Source of the DNA: an uncultured Opitutaceae bacterium
Lineage (GTDB): Bacteria; Verrucomicrobiota; Verrucomicrobiia; Opitutales; Opitutaceae
Direction: 5' to 3'
Length of the DNA: 35,319 nt
Assembly (NCBI GenBank): GCA_937902925.1
Contig: CALFNN010000044.1
Location: 1 to 35,319 of the forward strand
The position numbers and the translations under genes are program-made. This document shows positions 25,862 to 35,276 of this stretch, in pieces (positions within the stretch are counted from its first letter, which is position 1; each line of letters begins with the position of its first letter). The notes beneath the pieces are model-generated. The model did not search any database. It was given only the letters and a program-made list of their open reading frames with translations, and was not told where the DNA came from.

Positions 25862-27073
25862 TCACCGGCGGGCATCGTGTTCCAGCAGCCAGCCCAGAAG
25901 TCCCTGCGCCAGTCCGTGGTTCATCGGCACGGCGCGGCGGTCGACCACCCCGAGGGCACGCAAACTACGCCCCAGTCCCGGCGGCAGGTCACCCGGATAC
26001 CAGTGAAACCAGAGCCCTGAAATTTCGGGCGCACCTTCCGTTCGCGCGGCAAGCAACGGCAAAAAACCGTCGCACACGAGATTGTCGAGGCGCGTGCCGC
26101 CAACCGCACCGCCACAAAGCCGGCCAAATTGCTGGCGAAGACCGGCGATCCGATGAACCCGGCGCGCCAGCCCGGTCGTGGCCTCCGCTGATGCCTGGGG
26201 TAACCGCGCGCCCAGCGCCGCCAGCTGCTGCGTCCAATCCGGTTCGGCACGGACCCAGCCGGCGTATTGGCGCAGGCGGACTCGGGGGCGATTCGCCGGG
26301 CGGACCCCTTGCAGGCTCCACGCGCCGTGCTCGGCCGCGACCGCATGGTCGACGTCCACCCTGCCCTCCTTCCACGCTGCGAGCGGCGAGCGCGCCGCCA
26401 CCCGGAGCATCGGCCCGCGGTTGAACCGGTAACCGAGAATTTCCAGCGCTGCGTGATGACAGGCGGCGTCCCAACCAAGCCGGCGCAGCCGCAGCCGCGC
26501 GAAATGGACTTTCTGCCGCCAGCGCATCGCCGCTTGCGCGTGCAACAATGCCGTCAACTCGTCCGGCCCGAGCGCGACCAGTTCTTCCGGCACCCGCAGC
26601 GCGGTCGCGCGACCCGCGAGTGTCTCCACCGCCTCGTCAGCCGCGAATTCCTCGAGGTCGTGCAAGAGCAGCGGCAGGAGCACGAGCACCGGAATCTCCC
26701 GATCGCCCGCACCGCGCGTGCGCTGGCCCGGCTCGGGGGGAAACAGCACCACGTGCAACACGACGCCGTCGTAGGCCGGATCGCGCGCGTGCGCGTGCGC
26801 CGCCCAATCGGTTGCGTGCAAGTGGAGTTCCACGTCACCGGTGATTTCCGGGCCGTCGCCCCAGCGCAGCCGCGCCCCGCGAAAATCCGGGCCGCCCAGC
26901 AGATTCCACTTCCCCGGCGCAATCACCCGCACCCGCCGGCCGTCGAGGGCGGTCGCGGCGTCGCGATCGAAGTCGCCGCGCAGCCAGATTTTCTGGAGCA
27001 GTTTTTCCGGAAACGAAAACGGTCCGTATAGGCCCTGAAGCTCCGCGACGGTGCTAGCGGTCACTTTCGTCAT
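25862..27073 (-). CDS. DUF2851 family protein
   Basis: This 403-residue soluble protein belongs to DUF2851, whose function is unknown. Recognisable parts are the N-terminal GPFSFPEKLLQKIWLRGDFD, RVRVIAPGKWNLLGGPDFRGARLRWGDG, and VELHLHATDWAAHAHARDPAYDGVVLHVVLF, where the conserved histidines and Asp could bind metal. The middle has WRQKVHFARLRLRRLGWDAACHHAALEILGYRFN. The protein is encoded on the same strand as nusA and ends about 125 bp upstream of it; the nusA promoter and leader hairpin lie between, so it is probably a separate unit. ATG 27073 is a clear start. The shared gap with the divergent binding-protein gene (104 bp) shows no convincing promoter. Confidence 0.85.
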   Translation of the reverse strand: MTKVTASTVAELQGLYGPFSFPEKLLQKIWLRGDFDRDAATALDGRRVRVIAPGKWNLLGGPDFRGARLRWGDGPEITGDVELHLHATDWAAHAHARDPAYDGVVLHVVLFPPEPGQRTRGAGDREIPVLVLLPLLLHDLEEFAADEAVETLAGRATALRVPEELVALGPDELTALLHAQAAMRWRQKVHFARLRLRRLGWDAACHHAALEILGYRFNRGPMLRVAARSPLAAWKEGRVDVDHAVAAEHGAWSLQGVRPANRPRVRLRQYAGWVRAEPDWTQQLAALGARLPQASAEATTGLARRVHRIAGLRQQFGRLCGGAVGGTRLDNLVCDGFLPLLAARTEGAPEISGLWFHWYPGDLPPGLGRSLRALGVVDRRAVPMNHGLAQGLLGWLLEHDARR

Positions 27074-27178
27074 GGATTTGCCCGAGTCATCTGCTAGGTT
27101 TCCACCGGGCCGTCAAACTGTGACGCGCGGTCGCGGTCGCCGCCCGAGCCTCCCGCACGTCCCGCCGACCCGAACGCC

Positions 27179-28084
27179 ATGGACCTTTCCTTCCAGTGTC
27201 GCGGCGTGGCGGTGGCGCTCTTGTGCTGCGCGTGCAGTCGGGCGTGGGGCGATCCACCGATGCGATATATTTACCACCCGCCGGAGTCGGCCCTGGATCA
27301 GCGTTACGTTTATCACTGGAAAATCCTCCAGACCGCCCTCGAGCGCACCACGGCGGAATACGGACCCTACGTCATGGAGCCGTCGGTGTTCATGACGGAA
27401 AAACGCCAGGCCTTCGAACTGCGCAACGCGACGGGCAAGCTGACCGTGATGTATCTGAGCACCACGCCGGAATTCGAACACGACCTCGTGCCCGTCCGCA
27501 TTCCCGTGGACAAGAATCTCGGCGGCTATTGCGTCTTCCTGATCCGGAACGACCGTGCGGAGAGGTTTCGCTCGGTCCGCACGTTGGACGACCTGCGGAA
27601 ATTCCGCTACGGACTCGGGCTCGGCTGGATCGACGTCGGCATCCTCGAGTCGAATCGCTTCCGAGTCGTCACGGGTTCGAGTTACGACGGCTTGTTCGAG
27701 ATGCTGGTTGCCGGCCGGTTCGACGTGTTTCTGCGCGCCGCGATCGAGGTGACCGGCGAATATGACGAGCGCCGGACTGCGATGCCGGAGCTGAGGATCG
27801 AGGACATGTTGTGCCTCTACTATCCGCTGCCGATGTATTTCTGGTTCGCCAGGACCGACGAAGGCCGGCGACTCGCCGCGCGCGCCGAGAAAGGGATGCG
27901 ACTGATGATCGCCGACGGCACCTACGATCGCATCTTCACCGCCTATCAGGACGCCAAGATCCAGCGGCTCGACCTGAAACACCGGAAAACCTTTTCCATC
28001 GCCAATCCCAACCTCGGTCCCGAAACGCCTTTTCAGGACAAGCAACTATGGTTCGACCCGCAGACCTACCAGCCGGCGCGGTGA
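27179..28084 (+). CDS. Periplasmic substrate-binding-like protein, coupled to a histidine kinase
   Basis: This 301-residue protein has a short N-terminal signal-like segment (VAVALLCCACSRAWG) and a body resembling the extracellular solute-binding family 3 (PBPb) fold. Typical elements are VRTLDDLRKFRYGLGLGWIDVGILE (the second-lobe entry), SSYDGLFEMLVAGRFDVFLRA and a C-terminal GTYDRIFTAYQDAKIQRLDL. No permease or ABC ATPase gene is nearby. Instead the stop overlaps the GTG start of a membrane histidine kinase as GTGA. It therefore probably serves as a ligand-sensing partner of that kinase rather than as part of a transporter; this is inferred from context. The ligand is unknown. Confidence 0.8.
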   Translation: MDLSFQCRGVAVALLCCACSRAWGDPPMRYIYHPPESALDQRYVYHWKILQTALERTTAEYGPYVMEPSVFMTEKRQAFELRNATGKLTVMYLSTTPEFEHDLVPVRIPVDKNLGGYCVFLIRNDRAERFRSVRTLDDLRKFRYGLGLGWIDVGILESNRFRVVTGSSYDGLFEMLVAGRFDVFLRAAIEVTGEYDERRTAMPELRIEDMLCLYYPLPMYFWFARTDEGRRLAARAEKGMRLMIADGTYDRIFTAYQDAKIQRLDLKHRKTFSIANPNLGPETPFQDKQLWFDPQTYQPAR

Positions 28085-30285
28085 CCGCGCCCTCGCCTCC
28101 GGCCGTCCGCCGACCCCGGCTTTCCATCGCCGGGATCGTCACGGTGGGCTTGGTCGCCGCTGCCACGCTCCTGCTCGGCGCGCTCGCCTTCGTCGGCTAC
28201 GACACCTACCGGTCCCGCCAGCGGGAGGAGTTTCGGCGCGAGCACGAGGTCCTGGCGGACCAGCTCGCCACCAGCCTCGCGCTGCCACTCTGGAATTTCG
28301 ACCGCGGGGTCGTGAACGAAGTCATGGACGGCGCCATGCGCGACAACGATGTGGCCGGGATCCTCATCCGCACCACGGACCGGACGGCCACGATCATCGC
28401 CGAGGCCCGGGACGCCCACTGGCGGCCGGTGGCCGCCGCCGGCGATTTCCCGGCCGCGGGACTGCTCGTCGAAAAACGCGGCATCCTCGTCGCGGGCGAT
28501 ACCATCGGCCAGGTGCAGGTGTTCGCCACTCCACGGTTTCTCGAAGCCCGCCTGCGCCAAACCCTCGTGTCGATCGTCGGCTTCATCGGGCTGCTCGACC
28601 TGATTCTCTTCGCCAGCCTCTATCTGCTCCTGTGGCGGACGGTGCTGCGGCCGCTCCGGGAAGTCGAACGCGATGCCGTCGCCGTGAGTTCGGGCGACCG
28701 GGCCGGCGGAGGCCGCCCGCCCGGACGGTATCTCGGCGAGCTTGAAAGCCTTCGCCAGTCGATCGAGAAAATGATCGCGATGCTCGCAGCGCGTTACGCC
28801 GAGCTGCAAAAATCGGAGGCGCGTTACCGCGGACTGGCGGAAACGCTGCGCGAGTCCGAGGAGAAATTCTCGACGGCGTTCCGCGCGAGCCCGGATCCCA
28901 TTCTCATCTCGGATCTGGAGACGGGCCGGGTGCTCGACGCGAACGAGGGATTCCTCCGCATTTACGGCTCCACCCGCGAAAACGCCGTCGGCCGCACGAC
29001 CTTCGAACTGGGTCTCTGGGTCGATCCCGCCGACCGCGACGGCATCGTCGCGGCGCTCCGGGCCCACGGCTCGCTGCGCAATCGCAAAATATCCAACCGG
29101 ATGTCCACCGGCCGCCTGATCACCGTGTTGCTCAGCTCCGAGCTGGTGAAGCTGCGCGGCCAGTGGTGCATCCTCACGGTCGTGCACGACATCACCGACC
29201 AGGAAGAGGCCGAGGCCGCGTTGCGGGAATCGGAGGAGAAATTCTCCACGGCGTTCCGCTCCAGTCCGGATGCCATGGCGATCGCCGAGGAGACATCCGG
29301 CTGCTATCTCGAGGTGAACGGCGGGTTCGAGCGCCTGTTCGGCTACAGCCGCGCCGAGACGCTCGGGCGCACGTCGCTCGACCTGGGGATCTGGCCCGAC
29401 GCCGCCAGCCGTCATGGTTTTCTCGAGCGGCTGCGCGCCGAGGGCGCCGTGCGCGACCTCGAGGTCAGCGGCCAAAACCGCCGCGGCGAAAAAATCACCT
29501 ATCTTCTCAGCGCCGAGGGCATCGAGCTCCAGGGCCGGACTTGCGTCGTGTCGGTGGTGCACGACATCACCGATCGCAAGCACGCGGAGGATGAGCACGC
29601 CCGTTCCGTCGAGCGTGAGCGGCGGGCCCGGGACGAATTCACCCAACGCCTTATCGCCTCGCAGGAGGCGGAACGCAGCCGCATCGCGGGCGAGCTGCAC
29701 GACAGTCTCGGCCAGAATCTCCTGCTCATCAAGAATCGCGCGCAACTCGCCCTCGCCAGCGGCGCGATCCCGCCCGACCTCGCGTGGCAGCTGGAAAGCA
29801 TCCAGGACATGGCCGGTCAATCCATCACCGAGGTCCGGCAGATTTCCCACGACCTGCGGCCCTACCAGCTCGATCAACTCGGGCTGACCCGGGCGCTCGA
29901 AGCCCTGGTCGACGGCGCTGCGCGCAATACGGGGTTTCAATTCACGAAGAAGCTCGATGCCGTCGACGATGTGTTGTCGCCCGACGCGGCGACGAATCTC
30001 TACCGGATCGTGCAGGAGAGCCTGAACAACATCCTGCATCACGCGCGCGCGCACCACGCCCACGTCGCGCTCGAACGCGACCTGCGCGAGCTGCGCCTGC
30101 TGGTCGAGGACGATGGCCGCGGCTTCACGCCCGGCGAGCCGGCGCCGGCGCGCACGGAGGGAGGCTTCGGGCTGCGCAACGTGGCGGAACGCGTGCGCAT
30201 TCTCGGCGGCGTGCTGTGCATCAATTCGGCGCCCGGCCGGGGCACGCGCGTCGAGCTGACGATTCCGCTTCCCGACGAGGTCTGA
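28081..30285 (+). CDS. Membrane histidine kinase with two PAS domains (NarX/HisKA_3 type)
   Basis: This 734-residue sensor kinase has two membrane helices (about 14-40 and 163-187) enclosing a periplasmic region of about 120 residues. A HAMP-like linker (about 187-245) follows, then two PAS domains (about 260-375 and 385-500) that resemble each other (both start ESEEKFSTAFR-SPD). A HisKA_3 dimerisation domain carries the phospho-acceptor His540 in GELHDSLGQN, and the HATPase domain has NLYRIVQESLNN, DDGRGF and GGFGLRNVAERV. The kinase most likely phosphorylates the LuxR-type regulator encoded 72 bp downstream. The GTG start at 28081 overlaps the binding-protein stop as GTGA, which suggests the binding protein feeds the sensor domain. 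Confidence 0.92.
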   Translation: MTAPSPPAVRRPRLSIAGIVTVGLVAAATLLLGALAFVGYDTYRSRQREEFRREHEVLADQLATSLALPLWNFDRGVVNEVMDGAMRDNDVAGILIRTTDRTATIIAEARDAHWRPVAAAGDFPAAGLLVEKRGILVAGDTIGQVQVFATPRFLEARLRQTLVSIVGFIGLLDLILFASLYLLLWRTVLRPLREVERDAVAVSSGDRAGGGRPPGRYLGELESLRQSIEKMIAMLAARYAELQKSEARYRGLAETLRESEEKFSTAFRASPDPILISDLETGRVLDANEGFLRIYGSTRENAVGRTTFELGLWVDPADRDGIVAALRAHGSLRNRKISNRMSTGRLITVLLSSELVKLRGQWCILTVVHDITDQEEAEAALRESEEKFSTAFRSSPDAMAIAEETSGCYLEVNGGFERLFGYSRAETLGRTSLDLGIWPDAASRHGFLERLRAEGAVRDLEVSGQNRRGEKITYLLSAEGIELQGRTCVVSVVHDITDRKHAEDEHARSVERERRARDEFTQRLIASQEAERSRIAGELHDSLGQNLLLIKNRAQLALASGAIPPDLAWQLESIQDMAGQSITEVRQISHDLRPYQLDQLGLTRALEALVDGAARNTGFQFTKKLDAVDDVLSPDAATNLYRIVQESLNNILHHARAHHAHVALERDLRELRLLVEDDGRGFTPGEPAPARTEGGFGLRNVAERVRILGGVLCINSAPGRGTRVELTIPLPDEV

Positions 30286-30357
30286 GGTCGCGCCCGCCCC
30301 CTGCCCGCCACTTCAAACTCGTGTCGCCGAGCGGTCGGGCCATGCTGCGACCTCGTT

Positions 30358-31011
30358 GTGGCTGGCAGCATCAAAGTCCTGATCGTCGACGACCACCCGC
30401 TGTTCCGGCAGGGGCTGCGGCAACTGGTGGAGTCCGACGGACGCTTCGAGTTTGCCGGCGAGGCCGGCGACGGCCCGACGGCGCTGCAGTTGATTCTGCG
30501 CGACAAGCCGGATGTCGCAGTGCTCGACGTCAACCTGCCCGGCTTGTCGGGACTCGAAGTTGCCCGACAGCTGCAGGCGAAACGCGCCGTCACGCGCGTC
30601 GTGATCCTCACGATGTTCAAGGAGGAGGAGACCTTTAACCGCGCGCTCGACCTCGGCGTGCTGGGTTTCGTGCTCAAGGAAAACGCCGTGCAGGACATCC
30701 TCAACAGCCTCGTCGCGGTCGCGCGCGGCGAACACTACCTGAGCCCGACGATCTCGAGCTACCTGGTGCGGCGGCGCGGCCGCGCGGAGACGCTCGCCCA
30801 CCGGCGACCCGGCCTCGACGACCTGACGAAGGCCGAGCGGCGGATCCTGAAGCTCATCGCCGAAAAGAAAACCAGCCGGGAAATCGCGACCGAGCTCTTC
30901 GTCAGCCCCCGCACCGTCGAGGCACACCGCGCGAATATCTGCGCGAAACTGGATCTCCACGGCAGCCACAGTCTCATCCAGTTTGCCCTCGAACATCGCT
31001 CGGCGCTTTGA
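30358..31011 (+). CDS. LuxR/NarL-type response regulator
   Basis: This 217-residue regulator has a receiver domain with the acidic pair Asp11-Asp12 and phospho-acceptor Asp57 (VLDVNLPG). The switch Lys lies in GFVLKENAV. The C-terminal LuxR helix-turn-helix spans about 150-212 (LTKAERRILKLIAEKKTSREIATELFVSPRTVEAHRANICAKL). It is the natural partner of the HisKA_3 kinase encoded upstream. The start is GTG at 30358; upstream ATG 30342 is out of frame. No clear Shine-Dalgarno sequence precedes the start. The 120 bp downstream contain repeated CCTA-type sequences that could be its binding site. Confidence 0.93.
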   Translation: MAGSIKVLIVDDHPLFRQGLRQLVESDGRFEFAGEAGDGPTALQLILRDKPDVAVLDVNLPGLSGLEVARQLQAKRAVTRVVILTMFKEEETFNRALDLGVLGFVLKENAVQDILNSLVAVARGEHYLSPTISSYLVRRRGRAETLAHRRPGLDDLTKAERRILKLIAEKKTSREIATELFVSPRTVEAHRANICAKLDLHGSHSLIQFALEHRSAL

Positions 31012-31036
31012 GCGCCCGGCTGGCCGGCGGCGTTTC

Positions 31037-31109
31037 ACCTACGCAGACCGACCTAGAAAAATAGCGAGGGCTACCTAGGCAAAAATACGCGGAGCCGCCA
31101 ATAGGCGGC
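31037..31109 (+). promoter_or_regulatory. A-rich upstream region with repeated ACCTA motifs and a hairpin
   Basis: Three ACCTA copies occur at 31037, 31051 and 31073. The last two extend into the related stretches ACCTAGAAAAATAGCG (31051-31066) and ACCTAGGCAAAAATACGC (31073-31090). A perfect 6-bp hairpin GCCGCC-AATA-GGCGGC follows (31094-31109). The A-rich tracts stand out in this GC-rich DNA and lie just upstream of the receiver gene at 31132. They could bind the LuxR-type regulator encoded just upstream; this is inferred. Confidence 0.45.
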
Positions 31110-31131
31110 GCCCCGCGATTCGGCTAGGGTC

Positions 31132-31560
31132 ATGGCAGCCAAAACAACCATGACCAAATTTTTGATCGTCGATGACCACGCGGGCGTGCGGACCCTGATC
31201 CGCCAGCTCGCGGTCGGAGCCCACGACACGGTGCGCGAATGCGCCACCGGCGAGGAGGCGGTGCGCCTCGCCCGTGAATTCATGCCCGACATCGTCACGA
31301 TGGACCTCCGGCTGCCCGGGGTCGGCGGACTCGAGGCCACCCGCGACATCTGTGCGCTGCAAGCGTCCGTCCGCGTCATCGTCGTGACGGCCTGCGACCA
31401 GCCCGAGCTGCGGCACGCCGCGCATCGCGCCGGCGCCACGGGCTACGTCGTGAAGGACAACCTGGGAGAATTACGATCGGTGCTGGCGGAAACAAATCCG
31501 GATGCAACGTCGTGCGGGGTTGACGCCCGCCAGTCCGCCGAGAGCGGAAGGAAGGGATAG
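31132..31560 (+). CDS. Single-domain response regulator (CheY-like receiver)
   Basis: This 142-residue protein consists of one receiver domain and a short tail. The acidic pair is at residues 14-15 (FLIVDDHAG), the phospho-acceptor is Asp58 (IVTMDLRLPG), the Thr is in VVTACD, and Lys108 lies in GYVVKDN. No output domain follows; the C-terminal 25 residues look unstructured. The sequence is NarL-like rather than CheY-like in its LRLPGVGGLEATR stretch, so it may derive from a LuxR-type regulator that lost its DNA-binding domain. It lies 5 bp before a hybrid kinase gene and probably exchanges phosphoryl groups with that kinase. Met7 (31150) is a possible alternative start. Confidence 0.9.
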   Translation: MAAKTTMTKFLIVDDHAGVRTLIRQLAVGAHDTVRECATGEEAVRLAREFMPDIVTMDLRLPGVGGLEATRDICALQASVRVIVVTACDQPELRHAAHRAGATGYVVKDNLGELRSVLAETNPDATSCGVDARQSAESGRKG

Positions 31561-31565
31561 TTTCC

Positions 31566-33170
31566 GTGACAACCGAGTTATGCGAAGCCGGCTCACACGA
31601 TGAGCCGGGCACACCTGCGTCCGAGGCGATGCGACAGGATTCCGAGCGATTCCGCCTGCTGGTCGAAAACTCCCTGGACCTGGTGGTCGAGGTCACCCCC
31701 GAGGGGCGGATCCTTTATGTGAGCCCCAACGTGCGTTGCGTCCTGGGCTACCTCCCGGGCGAACTGCTTGGCGCCGATGCTTACGCGCAGGTGCACCCCG
31801 ATGACCTGTCACCGGTGCGCGAGCGCTTTGCCGAGCCCGGCAGCCACCGCGCCACGTGCCGCTACCGGCACAAGGACGGATCGTGGCGCTGGCTCGAGAC
31901 CACCGGCCGGCGCTATCGCACCGGGGCCGGAGAGGAGCGCGGCGTGCTCATCGCGCGCGACCGGACGCAGCTCAAGGAAGCCGACGCCGAGCGCGAGCGG
32001 CTCGAGGCGGATCTCTACAAGGCGGAGAAACTCACCGCCCTCGGCACCCTCGCGGGCGGCATCGCCCACGATTTCAACAACGTCCTCACCGCCATCATCG
32101 CCTACACGAACCTGGCGCGGGCCGACACGCAGGAGCCGCGCGTGTTCGATTCGCTCTCCCAGGTGCTCAAGGCCGCCGACCGCGCGAAGAATCTCGTCCA
32201 GCAAATCCTGACCTTCAGCAGCCAGCAGAAGAACAAGCGGCAGGCGGTCAAACTTTCCGCCATCGCCCACGAGGTTCTCAAGCTTCTCCGGCCCACTCTG
32301 CCCGCCACCATCGAGGTCGTCACCGACATGCGCGATGAAACCGGCACCGTCCTCGCCGATCCGACGCAGATGCACCAGGTGATCGTCAACCTTTGCACCA
32401 ATGCCCTCCACGCGATGCGGCACCAGCCCGGCCGGCTGGAGGTGCGCGTCGCGGCGGTCTACGTCGACGAGGTCCTCGCGCAAAGCCACCCCGGGCTCCG
32501 GCCCGGGCCCCACGCGCGCCTGTCCGTGATCGACACCGGACACGGGATGGACGCCGAGACCCGCAAGCGGATTTTCGAACCCTTGTTCACCACGAAGCGC
32601 CCTGGCGAAGGCACGGGGCTGGGGCTCGCGGTCGTGCAGCGGATCGTCGCGGATCACGGCGGGGCCATCCAGATGTCGAGCCGGCCCGGCGGCGGCTCGA
32701 CCTTTCACCTGCTTTTCCCCTGGCGCGCCGATCCGTCGCCCACGGGCGGCCTCGATCCGCTGTTGTGCGGCGCCGGCGAACGCGTGCTGTTCGTCGACGA
32801 CGAGACCTCGGTGTGCGATACCGCCGGCAAGATTCTCCAGGCGGGAAACTACGTGGTCACCACCCACACCGACCCGCGCTGCGCGTTGGATTTTTTCCAC
32901 GCCCATCCGGGAGCCTTCGACCTTGTGATCACCGATCTGGCCATGCCGGGTCTGACCGGCGTCGATCTCGCCACGGAAATCCTGAAGCTGCGCCCGCAAC
33001 TGCCCGTGCTCCTCACCTCGGGCGCGCTCGGCAGCTGGACGCTCGAGGAGGCGCGCAAGCTCGGGATCCGCGGCATCCTCGGCAAGCCGTTTACGCTCAC
33101 CGGGCTCCTCGGCGCCGCGCAGCACGCGTTGCGCGAATCCGTGCGACCATCCGCCGAACCCGGCTCCTGA
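31566..33170 (+). CDS. Hybrid histidine kinase (PAS-HisKA-HATPase-REC), soluble
   Basis: This 534-residue cytosolic hybrid kinase has no membrane segments. A PAS domain (about 20-140, [27 protein letters not shown]) is followed by a short coiled-coil and a HisKA domain with phospho-acceptor His168 ([17 protein letters not shown]). The HATPase domain shows the N box ([14 protein letters not shown]), the D box SVIDTGHGM and the [15 protein letters not shown] box. The C-terminal receiver domain has the acidic pair VLFVDDETS and phospho-acceptor Asp457 ([10 protein letters not shown]). The start is GTG at 31566, preceded by GGAAGG at about 10-16 bp. The HDFNN type is common in bacteria with many orphan sensors. 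It may act on the receiver encoded just before it. Confidence 0.92.
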   Translation: MTTELCEAGSHDEPGTPASEAMRQDSERFRLLVENSLDLVVEVTPEGRILYVSPNVRCVLGYLPGELLGADAYAQVHPDDLSPVRERFAEPGSHRATCRYRHKDGSWRWLETTGRRYRTGAGEERGVLIARDRTQLKEADAERERLEADLYKAEKLTALGTLAGGIAHDFNNVLTAIIAYTNLARADTQEPRVFDSLSQVLKAADRAKNLVQQILTFSSQQKNKRQAVKLSAIAHEVLKLLRPTLPATIEVVTDMRDETGTVLADPTQMHQVIVNLCTNALHAMRHQPGRLEVRVAAVYVDEVLAQSHPGLRPGPHARLSVIDTGHGMDAETRKRIFEPLFTTKRPGEGTGLGLAVVQRIVADHGGAIQMSSRPGGGSTFHLLFPWRADPSPTGGLDPLLCGAGERVLFVDDETSVCDTAGKILQAGNYVVTTHTDPRCALDFFHAHPGAFDLVITDLAMPGLTGVDLATEILKLRPQLPVLLTSGALGSWTLEEARKLGIRGILGKPFTLTGLLGAAQHALRESVRPSAEPGS

Positions 33171-33189
33171 TTTTCCCACCACGTCCCTC

Positions 33190-34833
33190 ATGAAAACCCA
33201 CCAACGGTCCCTCGGCACCAAGTTAATCACCGGCTTTCTCGCCGTCGCGACACTCACCGTCATGGTGGGCGCCGGCGGCTACTACGGCCTCAGCCGCGCG
33301 CTCGCCGACGCCAGCGCCATCATCCAGCAAACCAAGAACCGCGGGCGTTTCGTCACGCAATCGGTCGACCTCGCGCGCTCCGCCCAGGTTAATTTCAAGA
33401 AGCAGGTCCAGGAATGGAAAGACGTCCTCCTGCGCGGCAGGGACCCGGCCGCCTTCACGAAGCATCTCGACGGTTTCACCCAGGACGAGTCCCTGACACA
33501 GGAAAACCTGCGCGCACTGGGCACCCTGCTTTCGCAGGCGGGCTTGGATAGCTCCGTCGTCGAGAAGGCGCGGGAGGATCATCGCGCGCTCGGCCTCAAG
33601 TATCGCGAGGCGCTCAAGAACTACGACCGCACCACGTCCAATCCGCAGGAACTCGTCGACCAGCAGGTGCGCGGGATCGACCGCGCAGCCACCGACGAAA
33701 TCGACGGCGTCGTCGCCCAGGTGCGGCAGTTCGATGAGGAGACCACCCGCGAGTTGGAAGCGCAGTTCGATGCCCGCATTCAACGCGTCAAGCGGCTCAC
33801 CTTGCTCGGCGTGATCGCCGGGGTCGCCGCCGCCATCGCGCTGGGAATTCTTCTCAGCCGCTCCCTCGCGCGCCAGTTGCGCGATCTGGCGACGCAGTTG
33901 CGGGCCGGCAGCGACGGTGCAGCCGCCGCCGCCGGCCAGGTCGCCGCCGCGAGCCAGTCGCTGGCCGAGGGCGCCAGCGAGCAGGCCGCGGCGATCGAGG
34001 AGACGGGTTCCTCGCTCGAGGAACTGACCAGCATGACCAAGAGCAATGCCGGGCATGCGCAAGCCGCCAAGGCCATCTCCGCGCAAACCCGCGCGGCCGC
34101 CGAGGCCGGCGCCGCCGAGATGAATGCGATGTCCCGCGCCATGGACGACATCAAGGGCTCCAGCGACAACATCTCGAAGATCATCAAAACCATCGACGAG
34201 ATCGCGTTTCAAACGAACCTGCTCGCGCTGAACGCCGCGGTGGAAGCGGCGCGCGCCGGCGAAGTCGGGATGGGATTCGCCGTGGTGGCCGAGGAAGTGC
34301 GCAGTCTCGCCCACCGCAGCGCCCAGGCCGCCCGCGAGACCGCGGGAAAAATCGAGGACTCGATCCAGAAGAGCCAGCACGGCGTGGCGATCAGCGCCAA
34401 GGTGGCCGCGAGCCTCGACGAGATTGTCCAGAAGGCCCGCCAGATCGACGAACTCGTCGCCGAGATCGCCACCGCCTCCGCCGAGCAGAACACCGGCCTC
34501 GGCCAGATCAATTCCGCGGTCCGGCAGATGGACAAGGCGACGCAGCAAAACGCCGCCGCCGCCGAGGAGAGTGCCGCGGTGGCGGAGGAGCTGAACCGCC
34601 AGGCCGCCGCCTTGCAGGAAAGTGTGCAGGAACTGCTGCAGCTCGCCGGTGGCCGGGCTGCACCCGGCCGCCCAGCCGCGACCGCGCGGGGTTCCGCCGA
34701 CCGCGGTTTCCCGCGCGGGGAGATCGACGCCGGGTTTGATTTGAACTCCGTGGCAACCGTCGAATCCACCCCGCCGGTCAAATCCTCCCACCAGCGCGAA
34801 CTCCAGCCCGCGACCGAAAACGCCGCGAAATGA
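33190..34833 (+). CDS. Methyl-accepting chemotaxis protein lacking a clear HAMP domain
   Basis: This 547-residue chemoreceptor has an N-terminal membrane helix (about 12-35), a helical ligand domain resembling a four-helix bundle (about 36-200), and a second helix (about 203-223). The cytoplasmic signalling domain (about 240-500) follows directly, with the highly conserved hairpin tip [23 protein letters not shown] (about 336-358) and [22 protein letters not shown]. Only about 20 residues separate the second helix from the signalling domain, so a standard HAMP domain appears to be missing. The C-terminus lacks a visible CheR-binding pentapeptide. No CheA or CheW gene is in the window. The next gene, a receiver, overlaps its stop as ATGA. 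Confidence 0.9.
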   Translation: MKTHQRSLGTKLITGFLAVATLTVMVGAGGYYGLSRALADASAIIQQTKNRGRFVTQSVDLARSAQVNFKKQVQEWKDVLLRGRDPAAFTKHLDGFTQDESLTQENLRALGTLLSQAGLDSSVVEKAREDHRALGLKYREALKNYDRTTSNPQELVDQQVRGIDRAATDEIDGVVAQVRQFDEETTRELEAQFDARIQRVKRLTLLGVIAGVAAAIALGILLSRSLARQLRDLATQLRAGSDGAAAAAGQVAAASQSLAEGASEQAAAIEETGSSLEELTSMTKSNAGHAQAAKAISAQTRAAAEAGAAEMNAMSRAMDDIKGSSDNISKIIKTIDEIAFQTNLLALNAAVEAARAGEVGMGFAVVAEEVRSLAHRSAQAARETAGKIEDSIQKSQHGVAISAKVAASLDEIVQKARQIDELVAEIATASAEQNTGLGQINSAVRQMDKATQQNAAAAEESAAVAEELNRQAAALQESVQELLQLAGGRAAPGRPAATARGSADRGFPRGEIDAGFDLNSVATVESTPPVKSSHQRELQPATENAAK

Positions 34834-35213
34834 ACGCCAGCATTCTGCTCATCGAGGACGAACCGGCGCTGCGCAATTTGTTCGAGGCCGTCCTGACTCG
34901 CGCCGGCTATACCGTTGCGACCGCCGAGAACGGGCGCACGGCGATGCGCATCCTCGCCACGCGGGCATTCGACGTCGTCGTCACCGACATCGTGATGCCG
35001 GAACAGGAAGGCATCGAGACCATCATGAAAATCCGGCAGCTCTGGCCGGGGCTGCCGATCATCGCGATGTCCGGCGGCGGGCACGTCGAACCGGAACGCT
35101 ACCTGCGGATCGCGCGGTCCGCCGGGGCGATGCGGCTCCTCGCCAAGCCCTTTGCGCCCGCCAGGCTCCTCGGCTGCGTCTACGAGTTGCTGTCGCCGCC
35201 GACGACAGCGTGA
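34830..35213 (+). CDS. Single-domain response regulator coupled to the chemoreceptor
   Basis: This 127-residue receiver domain has the acidic pair Glu9-Asp10 (ILLIEDEPA), phospho-acceptor Asp53 ([13 protein letters not shown]), Ser in IIAMSGG and Lys in LLAKPF. No output domain is present. The start overlaps the chemoreceptor stop as ATGA, so the two are translationally coupled. The sequence is closer to receivers that follow hybrid kinases ([14 protein letters not shown]) than to true CheY, so it may act in a non-motility phosphorelay; this is an inference. The likely donor kinase is the hybrid kinase two genes upstream or a distant CheA. Confidence 0.92.
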   Translation: MNASILLIEDEPALRNLFEAVLTRAGYTVATAENGRTAMRILATRAFDVVVTDIVMPEQEGIETIMKIRQLWPGLPIIAMSGGGHVEPERYLRIARSAGAMRLLAKPFAPARLLGCVYELLSPPTTA

Positions 35214-35276
35214 GCGTGGGGACGGAAGAAAGCTCGACAAGCCCGGCAATTCGCCGAGGTTTTCCGGCGTGCCGCC

